Positions 43,310 to 51,840 of a stretch of DNA of 64,000 nucleotides are shown here, in pieces; position 1 is the first letter of the stretch; each line of letters begins with the position of its first letter. Source of the stretch: Hyphomicrobiales bacterium (GTDB taxonomy: Bacteria; Pseudomonadota; Alphaproteobacteria; Rhizobiales; Rhizobiaceae); contig UCHV01000027.1 of the NCBI GenBank assembly GCA_900472395.1, forward strand, positions 1 through 64,000, given 5' to 3'. The position numbers were made by a program, and so were the translations under genes. The notes beneath the pieces are model-generated. The model was given only the letters and a program-made list of their open reading frames with translations. It was not told the origin of the DNA and searched no databases.

Positions 43310-44061
43310 TCGAGCTTTCCCATATCGAGAAGAAGTTCGGCGACGCCGTCATCCTCAAGGATATCTCGCTGACCTTCCCGGAAGGCAGCGTTACCGCCCT
43401 CGTCGGCCCGTCCGGCGGAGGCAAGAGCACCCTGCTCCGCTGCATCAATCTGCTGGAACAGCCGACTGCCGGAACTGTGCGCATCGGTGACGACGTCGCA
43501 ACATTTTCGCCCGGCAAAAAAGCCGCATGGTCCTCAGTGCAAAAGCTGCGCAGCCAGACCGGCATGGTGTTCCAGAACTTTCAGCTGTTCCCGCATCGCA
43601 CCGCGATAGAGAACGTCATGGAAGGTTTGCTGGTCGTGCAGAAATGGTCGCGTGAGAAAGCCAGGGATCGCGCCATGGAGCTGCTGACCAAGGTCGGCAT
43701 GGCTCACAAGGCGGATGCCTGGCCCGCCAACCTTTCCGGCGGCCAGCAGCAGCGCGTGGCGATTGCCCGAGCACTTGCTCCTTCGCCAAAGGTTCTGCTC
43801 TGCGACGAACCCACCTCCGCGCTCGACCCGGAACTCTCGGCGGAAGTGGTGGATGTGTTGGGAACGTTGGCCCGGGAAGGCACGACCATGGTCATGGCAA
43901 CGCACGATCTGCGCCTTGCCTCGCAGGTTGCCAATCTCGTCGTGTTTCTGGAAGCCGGTCAGGTGGTGGAAACCGGCAATGCCGAACAGGTTTTCCGCGC
44001 ACCGCAGCACGAACGCACAAAACGGTTCGTCTCGTCTATCAACGCGGCGCAGACTCTGTAA
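43306..44061 (+). CDS. Amino-acid (cystine-type) ABC transporter ATP-binding protein
   Basis: ATPase of 251 residues with every motif intact: Walker A GPSGGGKST (about 34-42), Q loop VFQNFQLFPH, signature LSGGQQQRVAIARAL, Walker B LLCDEPTSALDPEL and switch MATHDL. The closing part HERTKRFVSSI is typical of polar amino-acid ATPases. It starts in ATGA overlap with the permease. Third gene of the operon, followed by a hairpin and convergent with lipB. Confidence 0.94.
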   Translation: MIELSHIEKKFGDAVILKDISLTFPEGSVTALVGPSGGGKSTLLRCINLLEQPTAGTVRIGDDVATFSPGKKAAWSSVQKLRSQTGMVFQNFQLFPHRTAIENVMEGLLVVQKWSREKARDRAMELLTKVGMAHKADAWPANLSGGQQQRVAIARALAPSPKVLLCDEPTSALDPELSAEVVDVLGTLAREGTTMVMATHDLRLASQVANLVVFLEAGQVVETGNAEQVFRAPQHERTKRFVSSINAAQTL

Positions 44062-44065
44062 TTCA

Positions 44066-44089
44066 TTCGGCCCGGTTATCCGGGCCGAA
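44066..44089. terminator. Hairpin between the convergent ABC operon and lipB
   Basis: A perfect ten-pair stem TTCGGCCCGG/CCGGGCCGAA with a TTAT loop fills the 33-bp gap between the two stop codons. U tracts are poor on both sides, but the position suits a shared bidirectional terminator. Confidence 0.65.
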
Positions 44090-44094
44090 ATATC

Positions 44095-44835
44095 TTAGGA
44101 TGCCTCAGCCTGCAGCAGCGTTTCCGAGATAGTATCTCCGAAAACGCTTTCGAAAGCCTCGCGCAGGCGGATATCCACATCCGCCATCATCACCGGCAGT
44201 CCGAGATCGACCAGGCTGGTGACGCCATAACCGCTGATGCCACAGGGCACGATACCGTTGAAGTGGCTGAGCTCCGGTTCGACATTCAGCGCCAGCCCGT
44301 GAAAGCTCACCCAGCGGCGCAGACGGATGCCGAAAGCTGCAATCTTGTCTTCGGCCATGCTGCCATCCAGCAGCAGCGGCTTTTCCGGGCGCTTGACCCA
44401 AACGCCAACCCTGTCTTCGCGGCGCTCGCCGCGCACATTCATGGAATCGAGCGTGCGAATGATCACTTCTTCCAATGCCGCCACATAGGCGCGCACGTCC
44501 GGGCGGCGGCGTTTGAGGTCGAGCATGACATAAGCCACCCGCTGGCCGGGTCCGTGGTAGGTATATTCACCGCCCCGGCCTGTGGAAAACACCGGGAAAC
44601 GGTTAGGCTCGATCAAATCTGCGGCATTGGCGCTGGTCCCGGCCGTATAGAGCGGCGGATGTTCCAGAAGCCAGACGAGTTCATCCGCTTTTCCGTCTGC
44701 AATCGCCGCAACTTCGCGCTCCATTTCGGCTACGGCGTCCTCGTAGCCGATGGGACAGTCCGAGATTCGCCACCTGATCGGTGGAAAACCGGCCTGTGGA
44801 AACATCGAAACATCGAGATCGGTGCGCGTCGACAT
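44095..44835 (-). CDS. lipB: Octanoyl-[ACP]:protein octanoyltransferase
   Basis: Moves octanoate from acyl carrier protein to the lipoyl lysine of GcvH and the 2-oxoacid dehydrogenase E2 subunits, the first step of lipoate synthesis. The protein has 246 residues. The substrate part is RGGEYTYHGPGQRVAYVMLDL (RGG and HGPGQ), the catalytic lysine is in KIAAFGIRLRRWVSFHGLALNV (Lys about 159, cited in part) and the catalytic cysteine is in GIVPCGISGYGVTSL (about 193). I start at the ATG at 44835 (MSTRTDLDVSMFPQ); the frame stays open 180 bp further but that leader is low quality and runs towards the tRNA. Its acceptor GcvH is encoded at 61041. Confidence 0.95.
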   Translation of the reverse strand: MSTRTDLDVSMFPQAGFPPIRWRISDCPIGYEDAVAEMEREVAAIADGKADELVWLLEHPPLYTAGTSANAADLIEPNRFPVFSTGRGGEYTYHGPGQRVAYVMLDLKRRRPDVRAYVAALEEVIIRTLDSMNVRGERREDRVGVWVKRPEKPLLLDGSMAEDKIAAFGIRLRRWVSFHGLALNVEPELSHFNGIVPCGISGYGVTSLVDLGLPVMMADVDIRLREAFESVFGDTISETLLQAEAS

Positions 44836-45025
44836 ATTTTTTATCCATATTTTTCGAGGCCTTGGCGGCCGAAAGCCCTGCAAAGCAGGGACTTTTTGCC
44901 TATCATCTCTATATAGGAATTCACAGACCGATTTTATCTTCAAAAATCTGTCACGGTCCCCTTGTGCCCGCAAAATCCTTTTGCTAAATGCTCCCTCGCC
45001 GGCGCAAGTCGGCATCTACCACGAT

Positions 45026-45110
45026 GCGGTCGTGGCGGAATTGGTAGACGCGCAGCGTTGAGGTCGCTGTGGGGCAACCCGTGGAAGTTCGAGTCTTCTC
45101 GACCGCACCA
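45026..45110 (+). tRNA. tRNA-Leu (anticodon GAG)
   Basis: An 85-nt class II tRNA with encoded CCA. Acceptor GCGGTCG pairs with CGACCGC, the anticodon stem CAGCG/CGCTG has loop TTGAGGT, a long variable arm TGGGGCAACCCGT follows, and the T arm is GGAAG-TTCGAGT-CTTCT. GAG reads leucine codons CTC and CTT. Confidence 0.96.
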
Positions 45111-45118
45111 AAATTAAG

Positions 45119-45155
45119 AAACCCCCGCAAGCCATTTGGTTTGACGGGGTTTTTT
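45119..45155 (+). terminator. Rho-independent terminator after tRNA-Leu
   Basis: AAACCCC pairs with GGGGTTT, and the loop can pair further (AAGCC with GGTTT). A T6 tract follows. It starts 9 bp past the tRNA end. Confidence 0.8.
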
Positions 45156-45296
45156 AATGCTTTATTCTAAGCCGGGATCGATGGCGCGATATTGCCGCGA
45201 TATGTCAGCCACAGCTGCCAACCACGTCCCCACGCTGCAACCTTGCCGGCAGCATTTCCGGAAGACGGCAAAGGCCTTTGATCGCTCGGGATTATC

Positions 45297-46223
45297 ATGC
45301 CTGTTACCTGCGCCTCGACTGTTCGCGATGATGAGCCCTCAAACCAGGCGCCCCGCGCCTACGAGGCTCAGGAACTCGTAAACCTCCCGTTCTTTCGAGA
45401 AGGCCAATCCCTTACCGCCATCGAACTGCTGGAAGCGCATAGGCTTCTGCCCAAACGCGTTCGTTATGTCGCCGATATCCAGCGCTTCATGCTCAGCCAG
45501 GCCGCCATGGCGCTGCATCTGGAACATGCGGTCGATCCTGCAAAGCCCGGCATCACGGCCACGAACCTGCTGCGTTTCTTCGAAAATGCCCCGGCTGCCA
45601 GCAAGAATACCGTTCTCGCCTTCCTCGTCGAAATGCGGCATTACAATTTCGTTGAAGCCGTCGATGAAGGTGACCGCCGTAGCCGCGGCTTTCGCGCAAC
45701 CGCCGATACCGAAGGGCTGATCCGCTTTTATTTCGATGTTCACTCGCGTGGCCTCGATCGTATGGACGGCGGCAAGCGATCGGCCATGCTTGCGGCCCAT
45801 CCGCGGCTCCTGCATCTTGCCCAGCCGCGTTTTGCGCGGCTTCTTCTCCATAACGACCGCTGGCGCAATCCGCCGGAAACCATTGCCGGATTTACAAAGT
45901 CCGATTCAGGCAGCAGCGTCATTCATGATCTGGTGGCCCGCGTCCCGCGCGGCGAACTCGGCACAGAACCGATCTGGATCGGCAACGTCTCGGCAACGGA
46001 GGTCGCCAAGCGTTATACGGTTTCGACCACCCATGCGGTGCGGCTGTTCTCCCGCGCCAAGACGCAAGGGCTGATCGGCTGGCAGGGCAGTACCAATCGC
46101 GGCGAATGCTGGATTTCGGCGGTTCTCGTACGAGACTATTACGACTGGCAGGCGCAGAAATTTTCGGCCATTTCATCGGCCATTCGGTATGCCTGCGAAA
46201 AAGCGGGCATTACATCGGCCTGA
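45297..46223 (+). CDS. Unknown protein with winged-helix-like segments
   Basis: Not assigned to a known regulator. The protein has 308 residues, is soluble and has no signal peptide. Two stretches look like winged-helix DNA-binding parts. One is at about 85-125 (GITATNLLRFFENAPAASKN then TVLAFLVEMRHYNFVEAV). The clearer one is at about 228-262 (VSATEVAKRYTVSTTHAVR, RAKTQGLIGWQG), with a helix-turn-helix followed by a likely wing. The middle part LIRFYFDVHSRGLDRMDGG is rich in charged residues. A transcription-factor role is inferred only from these patterns. The ATG at 45297 has only a weak ribosome site. The DMT transporter gene starts 74 bp after its stop. Confidence 0.7.
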   Translation: MPVTCASTVRDDEPSNQAPRAYEAQELVNLPFFREGQSLTAIELLEAHRLLPKRVRYVADIQRFMLSQAAMALHLEHAVDPAKPGITATNLLRFFENAPAASKNTVLAFLVEMRHYNFVEAVDEGDRRSRGFRATADTEGLIRFYFDVHSRGLDRMDGGKRSAMLAAHPRLLHLAQPRFARLLLHNDRWRNPPETIAGFTKSDSGSSVIHDLVARVPRGELGTEPIWIGNVSATEVAKRYTVSTTHAVRLFSRAKTQGLIGWQGSTNRGECWISAVLVRDYYDWQAQKFSAISSAIRYACEKAGITSA

Positions 46224-46297
46224 TCGGTCGCATCTCAGGCTTGCGAGCCGGCCACCGCTGTGCTCCACAGAAATGCTGCCGAAACGAAGGCCGACAG

Positions 46298-47218
46298 ATG
46301 ACCGCACTGACCGCCGAAAATCCGTTGAAGGGCATGGCCCTGATGGCGAGCTGCATGCTCGTCCTGCCCATCATGGACGCGATCGCCAAATACATGGCGA
46401 CTTTCGAAGCCATGTCGCCCGGCCAGGTAACTTTCTACCGTTTCTTTTTCCAACTCGTCGCCCTGCTGCCATTGATGCTGATCGCGACACGCGGCCTTCT
46501 CGTGGCAAAACGACCGTGGATGAACCTCCTGCGCGGCGCCATTCACGGTGCTGCCAGTCTCATGTTTTTCACCGCCGTCAAATACATGCCGCTCGCAGAT
46601 GTGTTCGCCATCTATTTCGTCGAACCCTTCATGCTGACGCTGATGTCGGCCATCTTTCTTGGCGAGCGTGTCGGCTGGCGGCGCTGGCTCGCTATTGTCG
46701 TCGGTTTCGGCGGGGCGATGATCGTCATCCAGCCAAGTTTTGCAATCTTCGGCTGGACGGCGCTTTTGCCGGTCGTCTGCGCATTTCTTTATACGCTTTA
46801 TCTTTTCATGAACCGCGCGCTTGGCGAAGGTGACAGTCCGCTGGTGATGCAGACTATGGCCGGACTTGGTGGAACGCTGTTTTGCGCCGCGGTCCTCGGC
46901 ATCGGCAGCGGCTTTTCCATCCCCGATTTCGACATGAGCCTGCCCGGGTCCACGCTCGGCCTGATGCTCCTCGTCATCCTGGGTGCCATTTCCGGCTATA
47001 TTCACCTTGTCGTCGTGCAGGCCTTCCGTCTGGCTTCGCTTTCGCTTCTTGCGCCTTTCCAGTATTTCGAGATCATCTCGGCAACCGTGCTCGGTTACGC
47101 CCTGTTCGGTGATTTCCCCACCGCGTCGAAATGGAGCGGCATCGCCATCATCGTTCTTTCCGGCCTGTTCATCATCTGGCGCGAGCGCGTCAGGGTGGCA
47201 CAATCGCAAGCCGCCTGA
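46298..47218 (+). CDS. EamA/DMT-family membrane transporter
   Basis: Drug/metabolite-type permease of 306 residues with ten membrane segments in two EamA repeats (about 10-145 and 155-295). Typical parts are YRFFFQLVALLPLML, TAVKYMPLADVFAIYFVEPF with the conserved Glu-Pro, GERVGWRRWLAIVVGFGGAM, and LLAPFQYFEIISATVLGYALFGD in the second half. The ATG at 46298 has GAAGG upstream; the frame open from 46106 overlaps the preceding gene. It may be co-transcribed with the unknown protein at 45297. Substrate unknown. Confidence 0.88.
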   Translation: MTALTAENPLKGMALMASCMLVLPIMDAIAKYMATFEAMSPGQVTFYRFFFQLVALLPLMLIATRGLLVAKRPWMNLLRGAIHGAASLMFFTAVKYMPLADVFAIYFVEPFMLTLMSAIFLGERVGWRRWLAIVVGFGGAMIVIQPSFAIFGWTALLPVVCAFLYTLYLFMNRALGEGDSPLVMQTMAGLGGTLFCAAVLGIGSGFSIPDFDMSLPGSTLGLMLLVILGAISGYIHLVVVQAFRLASLSLLAPFQYFEIISATVLGYALFGDFPTASKWSGIAIIVLSGLFIIWRERVRVAQSQAA

Positions 47219-47316
47219 GCAGGCGCAAATCCCATTCGTTAACTAGGCTTGTTGTCGCGACCTCAACGTCTTCGTTTTAAACTCCATTTCAGTTTCATGA
47301 TGAAACGGAGACGAAG

Positions 47317-48033
47317 ATGAGCGATGTACGCTTTTCTTTCCCGGCATGTGTCATCGCCGGGAAACGTCGACTCGACGTCGACGACCTTATGATGTTGCGC
47401 AAACACGCGTTTTCCGACGGCATTCGGACCGAGGATGACGCGCGCCTTCTATTGGCCATTCACCGCGCCTGCGCATCCTCGTGCCCGCAATGGGATTGTT
47501 ATGTCATCGAAAACATCGCTGGCTATGTCGTGCACAAACAGCACCCGCGCGGCTGGCTGGATGAAGCCAATACCAACTGGCTGATCGATACATTGTCGGT
47601 CGACAAAGTCGTGCAGGAACCGCTCGAGTTGGAAATCATCCTGCATGCGCTGGATATGACGGCTTCCGCACCGGACCGGCTTTATGCTTTCGCCCTCGAG
47701 CAGATGTTCGTCGGGCTGCAACCGGCCAGCCGCAATGCCTATGCCATCAGCCGGCCAAGCCGCCATCCCGGCATGGATTTCGCCGATCTGCATTACCTGT
47801 GGCGGGTATTGCGCAGCGCCTGCGAAGGTGGCCGTTTGCTGATGTCTTCAGCCGAACGCGACATATTGCTGGCCATCGATGCAATGGCATCCCCTGCGAA
47901 CCATCATGCAGGCTGGAATTCACTTGCCGCAACGCTGCGTCTGCGTGCACCCGTCACCAACGGCCGCAGCAAGGAACCATGGCTCAAGGCTTCGGATGAC
48001 ATTCTGCTCGAAAAACAGCCGCAAGCCGCCTGA
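47317..48033 (+). CDS. Hypothetical protein (238 residues)
   Basis: Function not recognised. A soluble 238-residue protein without signal peptide or membrane segments. It begins MSDVRFSFPACVIAGKRRLDVDD and has a region ACASSCPQWDCYVIENIAGYVVHKQHPRGWLDEANTNWL (about 50-88) with three cysteines, in which WDCYVIENIAGYV is the most distinctive part. It is mostly helical by composition. GGAGACGAAG precedes the ATG. I have the impression of a conserved alphaproteobacterial family but cannot name it. It is followed by the metalloprotease gene on the same strand. Confidence 0.75.
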   Translation: MSDVRFSFPACVIAGKRRLDVDDLMMLRKHAFSDGIRTEDDARLLLAIHRACASSCPQWDCYVIENIAGYVVHKQHPRGWLDEANTNWLIDTLSVDKVVQEPLELEIILHALDMTASAPDRLYAFALEQMFVGLQPASRNAYAISRPSRHPGMDFADLHYLWRVLRSACEGGRLLMSSAERDILLAIDAMASPANHHAGWNSLAATLRLRAPVTNGRSKEPWLKASDDILLEKQPQAA

Positions 48034-48104
48034 CCTGTTTCATTTTTGCGATTCATCAAATGCCATCTTTCGTTTCAACCGAAGCGGAATAATCCTGTGC
48101 CATA

Positions 48105-49436
48105 GTGGGCACCAATCCAAATTTCGCCCGCAACGAGCGGCTGGAGTGGCCTGCTTTGACGACAACCATGTCCATCGTTCTGCTTCTGACGATCAATCTC
48201 GGCCTGTTATGGCTGATGATGGCGGCGCCGATCGGACATCGCACCATTACCATGCGCAGGATCCTGCCGCATGATCCTGCAACATTGCGGCGCGCCATCC
48301 GGCCCCAAGGAAATCTGACCGACTGGAACCCGGACGTCACCGCTGTTCGTCACGGACCGTCCGCCGGGCTGGACAATGGCTTGGTTGAAATGAGCATGCG
48401 GTATCCCGACCGCAGCGGACAACCGGTGCGCCGCCTCTATGATGTGACCGAACAGGCAGTCGACGGTTCCTACGCCAGTACATCGCGCATCATTGCCGAC
48501 AGCACGCTTGCCAATTCATTCTGGCAAAACTTTCAGGACGATCGCAGGATCGAGCCTTCAAGCGACGGCGCCATCGTTACCTTCAGCCAAAGCGACACAT
48601 ATCGCGGTCTGGCCTTTTATCTTTTCCGTTTCTTCGCCATGCGCCGGGAAATGGCGGCCCTTGAAGGCTGGCTCGACACCGGACACCGACAGGATCGTCG
48701 CCTGTTCACCCATCCGCTCGTACAGATCATGCTGGCGGTGCTTTCCACCTTACTGCTCTGGCCGTTTTTCGGCCTGACGCCGAACGGTCTGGCGATATCG
48801 ATCCTTCTCACGCTCGTCATCGTCCTTCACGAGCTTGGCCATCTCGTCGCCTACCGGGCATTCGGCCATGAGCGGGTAATGTTGATCTTCGTGCCGATGC
48901 TGGGCGGCATTGCCATCGGCGGACGCCCCTATCGCAGCAGGTTCGAAATTGCCGTCTGCGCGCTGATGGGGGCAGGCATATCTGCTTTTCTTGTGCCCAT
49001 CCTCGTGCTGGTCAATGACCTCTCCGATATCGGCAACCGCGTTCTGCCGGGCGTCCTTCATGCACCTTCCGCCGTTTTCCTTCTCATCCTCGGCGCTTTC
49101 AACCTCCTCAACCTGCTGCCCATGTCGCGCTTCGACGGCGGCCAGGTGGTTCGACAGGTTTTTCCCGGGCGCCAGATGCAGATCCTCGCCAGTTTCGGCC
49201 TGACGTCGATTGTCCTGCTCGTCGGTTATCGCATCGGCATGCCTTCGAATGCGCTTCTCGCAGGGTTGGCCGTTCTGACACTGGTCAGCCTGATCGGTTT
49301 CAGAACAAATGTCCTGCGTGACGAACTGGAAAAAATGTCCCCCGGTGAACGCCTGATGGCGGGATTCGGCCTTTATGCTGCTGTTGCAATCCATTCTTAT
49401 GCCATCATCACCGCCTGCCAGATTCTCTTCCGATAA
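48105..49436 (+). CDS. Site-2 protease-like membrane metalloprotease (M50)
   Basis: Intramembrane-type zinc protease of 443 residues. There is one membrane segment near the N terminus (SIVLLLTINLGLLWLMMA), a soluble domain of about 150 residues, then the M50 core: HELGH at 242-246 within a hydrophobic helix (LTLVIVLHELGHLVAYRAFG) and the third ligand in NLLPMSRFDGGQ (about 337-348). No PDZ domain is seen. The likely role is regulated cleavage of a membrane protein, but the substrate is unknown. The GTG at 48105 has a weak ribosome site, and a TTG at 48156 or ATG at 48168 are good alternatives (GGAG upstream). Confidence 0.86.
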   Translation: MGTNPNFARNERLEWPALTTTMSIVLLLTINLGLLWLMMAAPIGHRTITMRRILPHDPATLRRAIRPQGNLTDWNPDVTAVRHGPSAGLDNGLVEMSMRYPDRSGQPVRRLYDVTEQAVDGSYASTSRIIADSTLANSFWQNFQDDRRIEPSSDGAIVTFSQSDTYRGLAFYLFRFFAMRREMAALEGWLDTGHRQDRRLFTHPLVQIMLAVLSTLLLWPFFGLTPNGLAISILLTLVIVLHELGHLVAYRAFGHERVMLIFVPMLGGIAIGGRPYRSRFEIAVCALMGAGISAFLVPILVLVNDLSDIGNRVLPGVLHAPSAVFLLILGAFNLLNLLPMSRFDGGQVVRQVFPGRQMQILASFGLTSIVLLVGYRIGMPSNALLAGLAVLTLVSLIGFRTNVLRDELEKMSPGERLMAGFGLYAAVAIHSYAIITACQILFR

Positions 49437-49483
49437 CGGCCAGGCCCCGAGTTATCCTCTTTCACCGCTTCCAGCTGGATACC

Positions 49484-50098
49484 ATGAAAACAAATAACCC
49501 TCTTCTTCCGCTCGGCTATTCGGACATGCCTGCAGGCACCATCGCCACCGTCGTCACCTGTCTGGAGATGCGCGCACGTCCGGAACTGCCGCTGGTATCC
49601 ACGGACAATTCGCTGACGTTGCGTCACTGGCACCAGCCGGACCTCGACGAGTACCGCGAGCTTTTCCGCAATGTCGGCGCCCAATGGCTCTGGTCGGCAC
49701 GCCTGACCATGTCCGACGAAAGGCTTTCGGCCATTCTCAACGATCCACGCGTTGCCGTTTACATTCTCAAGGATGCCGGCCGTCGCATCGGTCTTCTGGA
49801 GCTGAACTTCACCGAAGACAATGAGTGCGAGCTTGCCTATTTCGGCTTGATCGAGGATGCCACCGGCAAGGGCGCGGGCCGCTTCCTCATGAACCATGCG
49901 ATCGACAAGGCATGGGCGCGTCCAATCGAACGTTTCTGGGTTCACACCTGCCACCTCGATTCGCCTGCCGCGCTGCCTTTTTACAAGCGCATGGGTTTCA
50001 CACCCTACAAGATCATGGTCGAGGTATTGGACGATCCGCGCAGGACGGGCATCGTGCCGGCCACGGCTGCGCCGCAGGTACCCTTGATCGACCTTTGA
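49484..50098 (+). CDS. GNAT-family N-acetyltransferase
   Basis: Acetyl-CoA-dependent transferase of 204 residues. The GNAT core covers about 40-180: NSLTLRHWHQPDLDEYRELF, an acceptor part, LAYFGLIEDATGKGAGRFLM with the pyrophosphate-binding GKGAGR (about 124-135), then FWVHTCHLDSPAALPFYKRMGFTPYK. The acetyl acceptor is unknown. It is followed after about 100 bp by adhC on the same strand. Confidence 0.88.
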   Translation: MKTNNPLLPLGYSDMPAGTIATVVTCLEMRARPELPLVSTDNSLTLRHWHQPDLDEYRELFRNVGAQWLWSARLTMSDERLSAILNDPRVAVYILKDAGRRIGLLELNFTEDNECELAYFGLIEDATGKGAGRFLMNHAIDKAWARPIERFWVHTCHLDSPAALPFYKRMGFTPYKIMVEVLDDPRRTGIVPATAAPQVPLIDL

Positions 50099-50204
50099 CA
50101 TAATCACCGAATTGCGACCTGCGACGCCTCTATCCGGCTTGAGCCGAAGTACCTTCCCATGCGAAAGTGCAAACGGATTCTGACAGATAGCTAGGAGAGA
50201 CACG

Positions 50205-51332
50205 ATGGATGTCCGCGCCGCAGTTGCCGTACAGGCTGGCAAACCGCTGGAAGTGATGACCGTTCAGCTGGATGGCCCAAAAGCCGGTGAAGTGCTGATC
50301 GAAGTCAAGGCAACCGGCATCTGCCACACCGACGATTTCACGCTTTCCGGCGCCGATCCGGAAGGCCTGTTTCCCGCCATCCTCGGCCATGAGGGTGCGG
50401 GTGTGGTCGTCGATGTCGGCCCGGGTGTCACCTCGGTGAAAAAGGGCGATCACGTCATCCCGCTTTACACGCCGGAATGCCGCGAGTGTTATTCCTGTAC
50501 CAGCCAGAAAACCAATCTCTGCACCTCGATTCGCTCGACACAGGGACAGGGTCTGATGCCGGACGGCACAAGCCGCTTTTCCATCGGCAAAGATAAGATC
50601 CACCATTACATGGGCTGCTCGACCTTCGCGAACTATACGGTTCTGCCGGAGATCGCGGTTGCCAAGGTCAATCCTGACGCGCCTTTCGACAAGATCTGCT
50701 ATATCGGCTGCGGCGTGACGACGGGCATCGGTGCAGTCATCAATACGGCCAAGGTCGAAATCGGCTCGACGGCCATCGTTTTCGGTCTTGGCGGCATCGG
50801 CCTCAACGTTCTGCAGGGCCTTCGCCTTGCCGGCGCAGACATGATCATCGGCGTCGATATCAACCCCGACCGCAAGGCATGGGGCGAGAAATTCGGCATG
50901 ACGCATTTCGTCAATCCGAAGGAAGTCGGCGACGATATCGTGCCTTACCTCGTCAACATGACCAAGCGCCACGGCGACCTGATCGGCGGTGCAGACTATA
51001 CGTTCGATTGCACCGGCAATACCAAGGTTATGCGCCAGGCATTGGAATCCTCGCATCGCGGCTGGGGCAAGTCGGTCATCATCGGCGTTGCCGGCGCCGG
51101 TCAGGAAATTTCCACGCGTCCGTTCCAGCTGGTTACAGGCCGCAACTGGATGGGCACGGCCTTCGGTGGCGCACGCGGTCGTACCGACGTGCCCAAGATC
51201 GTTGACTGGTACATGAACGGCAAGATCCAGATCGATCCGATGATCACCCACACGATGCCGCTCGAAGATATCAACAAGGGATTCGAGTTGATGCACTCCG
51301 GCGAAAGCATCCGCGGCGTGGTGGTCTATTGA
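50205..51332 (+). CDS. adhC: S-(hydroxymethyl)glutathione dehydrogenase (class III ADH)
   Basis: Oxidises S-hydroxymethylglutathione, formed spontaneously from formaldehyde and GSH, to S-formylglutathione with NAD. The protein has 375 residues. Catalytic zinc ligands are in ATGICHTDDFTLSG (Cys about 45) and GHEGAG (His). The structural zinc cysteines are in ECRECYSCTSQKTNLC (about 89-107). The NAD-binding GLGGIGLNVLQG is near 190-201, and the class III stretch AFGGARGRTDVP is present. GGAGAG precedes the ATG. It overlaps the ElaA gene. The next enzyme of the pathway, FghA, is encoded 2.3 kb downstream at 53668. Confidence 0.96.
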   Translation: MDVRAAVAVQAGKPLEVMTVQLDGPKAGEVLIEVKATGICHTDDFTLSGADPEGLFPAILGHEGAGVVVDVGPGVTSVKKGDHVIPLYTPECRECYSCTSQKTNLCTSIRSTQGQGLMPDGTSRFSIGKDKIHHYMGCSTFANYTVLPEIAVAKVNPDAPFDKICYIGCGVTTGIGAVINTAKVEIGSTAIVFGLGGIGLNVLQGLRLAGADMIIGVDINPDRKAWGEKFGMTHFVNPKEVGDDIVPYLVNMTKRHGDLIGGADYTFDCTGNTKVMRQALESSHRGWGKSVIIGVAGAGQEISTRPFQLVTGRNWMGTAFGGARGRTDVPKIVDWYMNGKIQIDPMITHTMPLEDINKGFELMHSGESIRGVVVY

Positions 51333-51796
51333 GCACCCTGCCCACCTACACGACAGACGTGCGGAGACTGGAAGAGTTCTCCGCCGTCGAACTTTACGCC
51401 ATGCTGAAAATGCGTGTGGACGTGTTTGTCGTCGAGCAGGAATGCGCCTATCCCGAGCTCGACGGCAACGATACCGACTGCCTGCATCTGCGCCTTTTCG
51501 ATGGCCGGGACCTTTTGGCCTGCGCGCGCCTCTGGCGCCCGTCGCCGGATGTCCTTCCGCGCATCGGCCGTGTCGCCGTCTCGCCCGACCATCGCGGCAA
51601 GCGCCTCGGCGACGCCTTGATGCGTGAGGCGATCGTGGAATGCGAAAAGGCCTATCCCGGCGAAGCTATCGAGATTTCCGCGCAGGCGCATCTGCAGAAA
51701 TTCTACGGTTCGCTCGGCTTCGTGCGAACATCGGAAGAGTATGTGGAAGATGGCATCCCGCATGTGGACATGGTGCGACAGCCCACATCTGCGTAA
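51329..51796 (+). CDS. ElaA-type GNAT acetyltransferase
   Basis: A 155-residue GNAT protein of the ElaA group: ELYAMLKMRVDVFVVEQECAYPELDGND (about 17-44, cited in part as LRVDVFVVEQ-like and YPELDGND), DLLACARLWRP, IGRVAVSPDHRGKRLGDALM with the CoA loop, and QAHLQKFYGSLGF. The start is a TTG at 51329 that overlaps the adhC stop (TTGA), so translation depends on adhC. Its substrate is unknown, and a role with formaldehyde detoxification is only suggested by the coupling. Confidence 0.88.
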   Translation: MSTLPTYTTDVRRLEEFSAVELYAMLKMRVDVFVVEQECAYPELDGNDTDCLHLRLFDGRDLLACARLWRPSPDVLPRIGRVAVSPDHRGKRLGDALMREAIVECEKAYPGEAIEISAQAHLQKFYGSLGFVRTSEEYVEDGIPHVDMVRQPTSA

Positions 51797-51812
51797 CCGC
51801 ACCGACAAGACT

Positions 51813-51838
51813 TTAGCGGCCTCATCCGGGGCCGCTAA
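51813..51838. terminator. Hairpin between convergent genes at 51.8 kb
   Basis: A perfect nine-pair stem TTAGCGGCC/GGCCGCTAA with an eight-base loop lies between the ElaA stop and the coiled-coil gene stop. Neither side has a proper U tract. Probably a shared 3' end signal. Confidence 0.5.
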
Positions 51839-51840
51839 GG

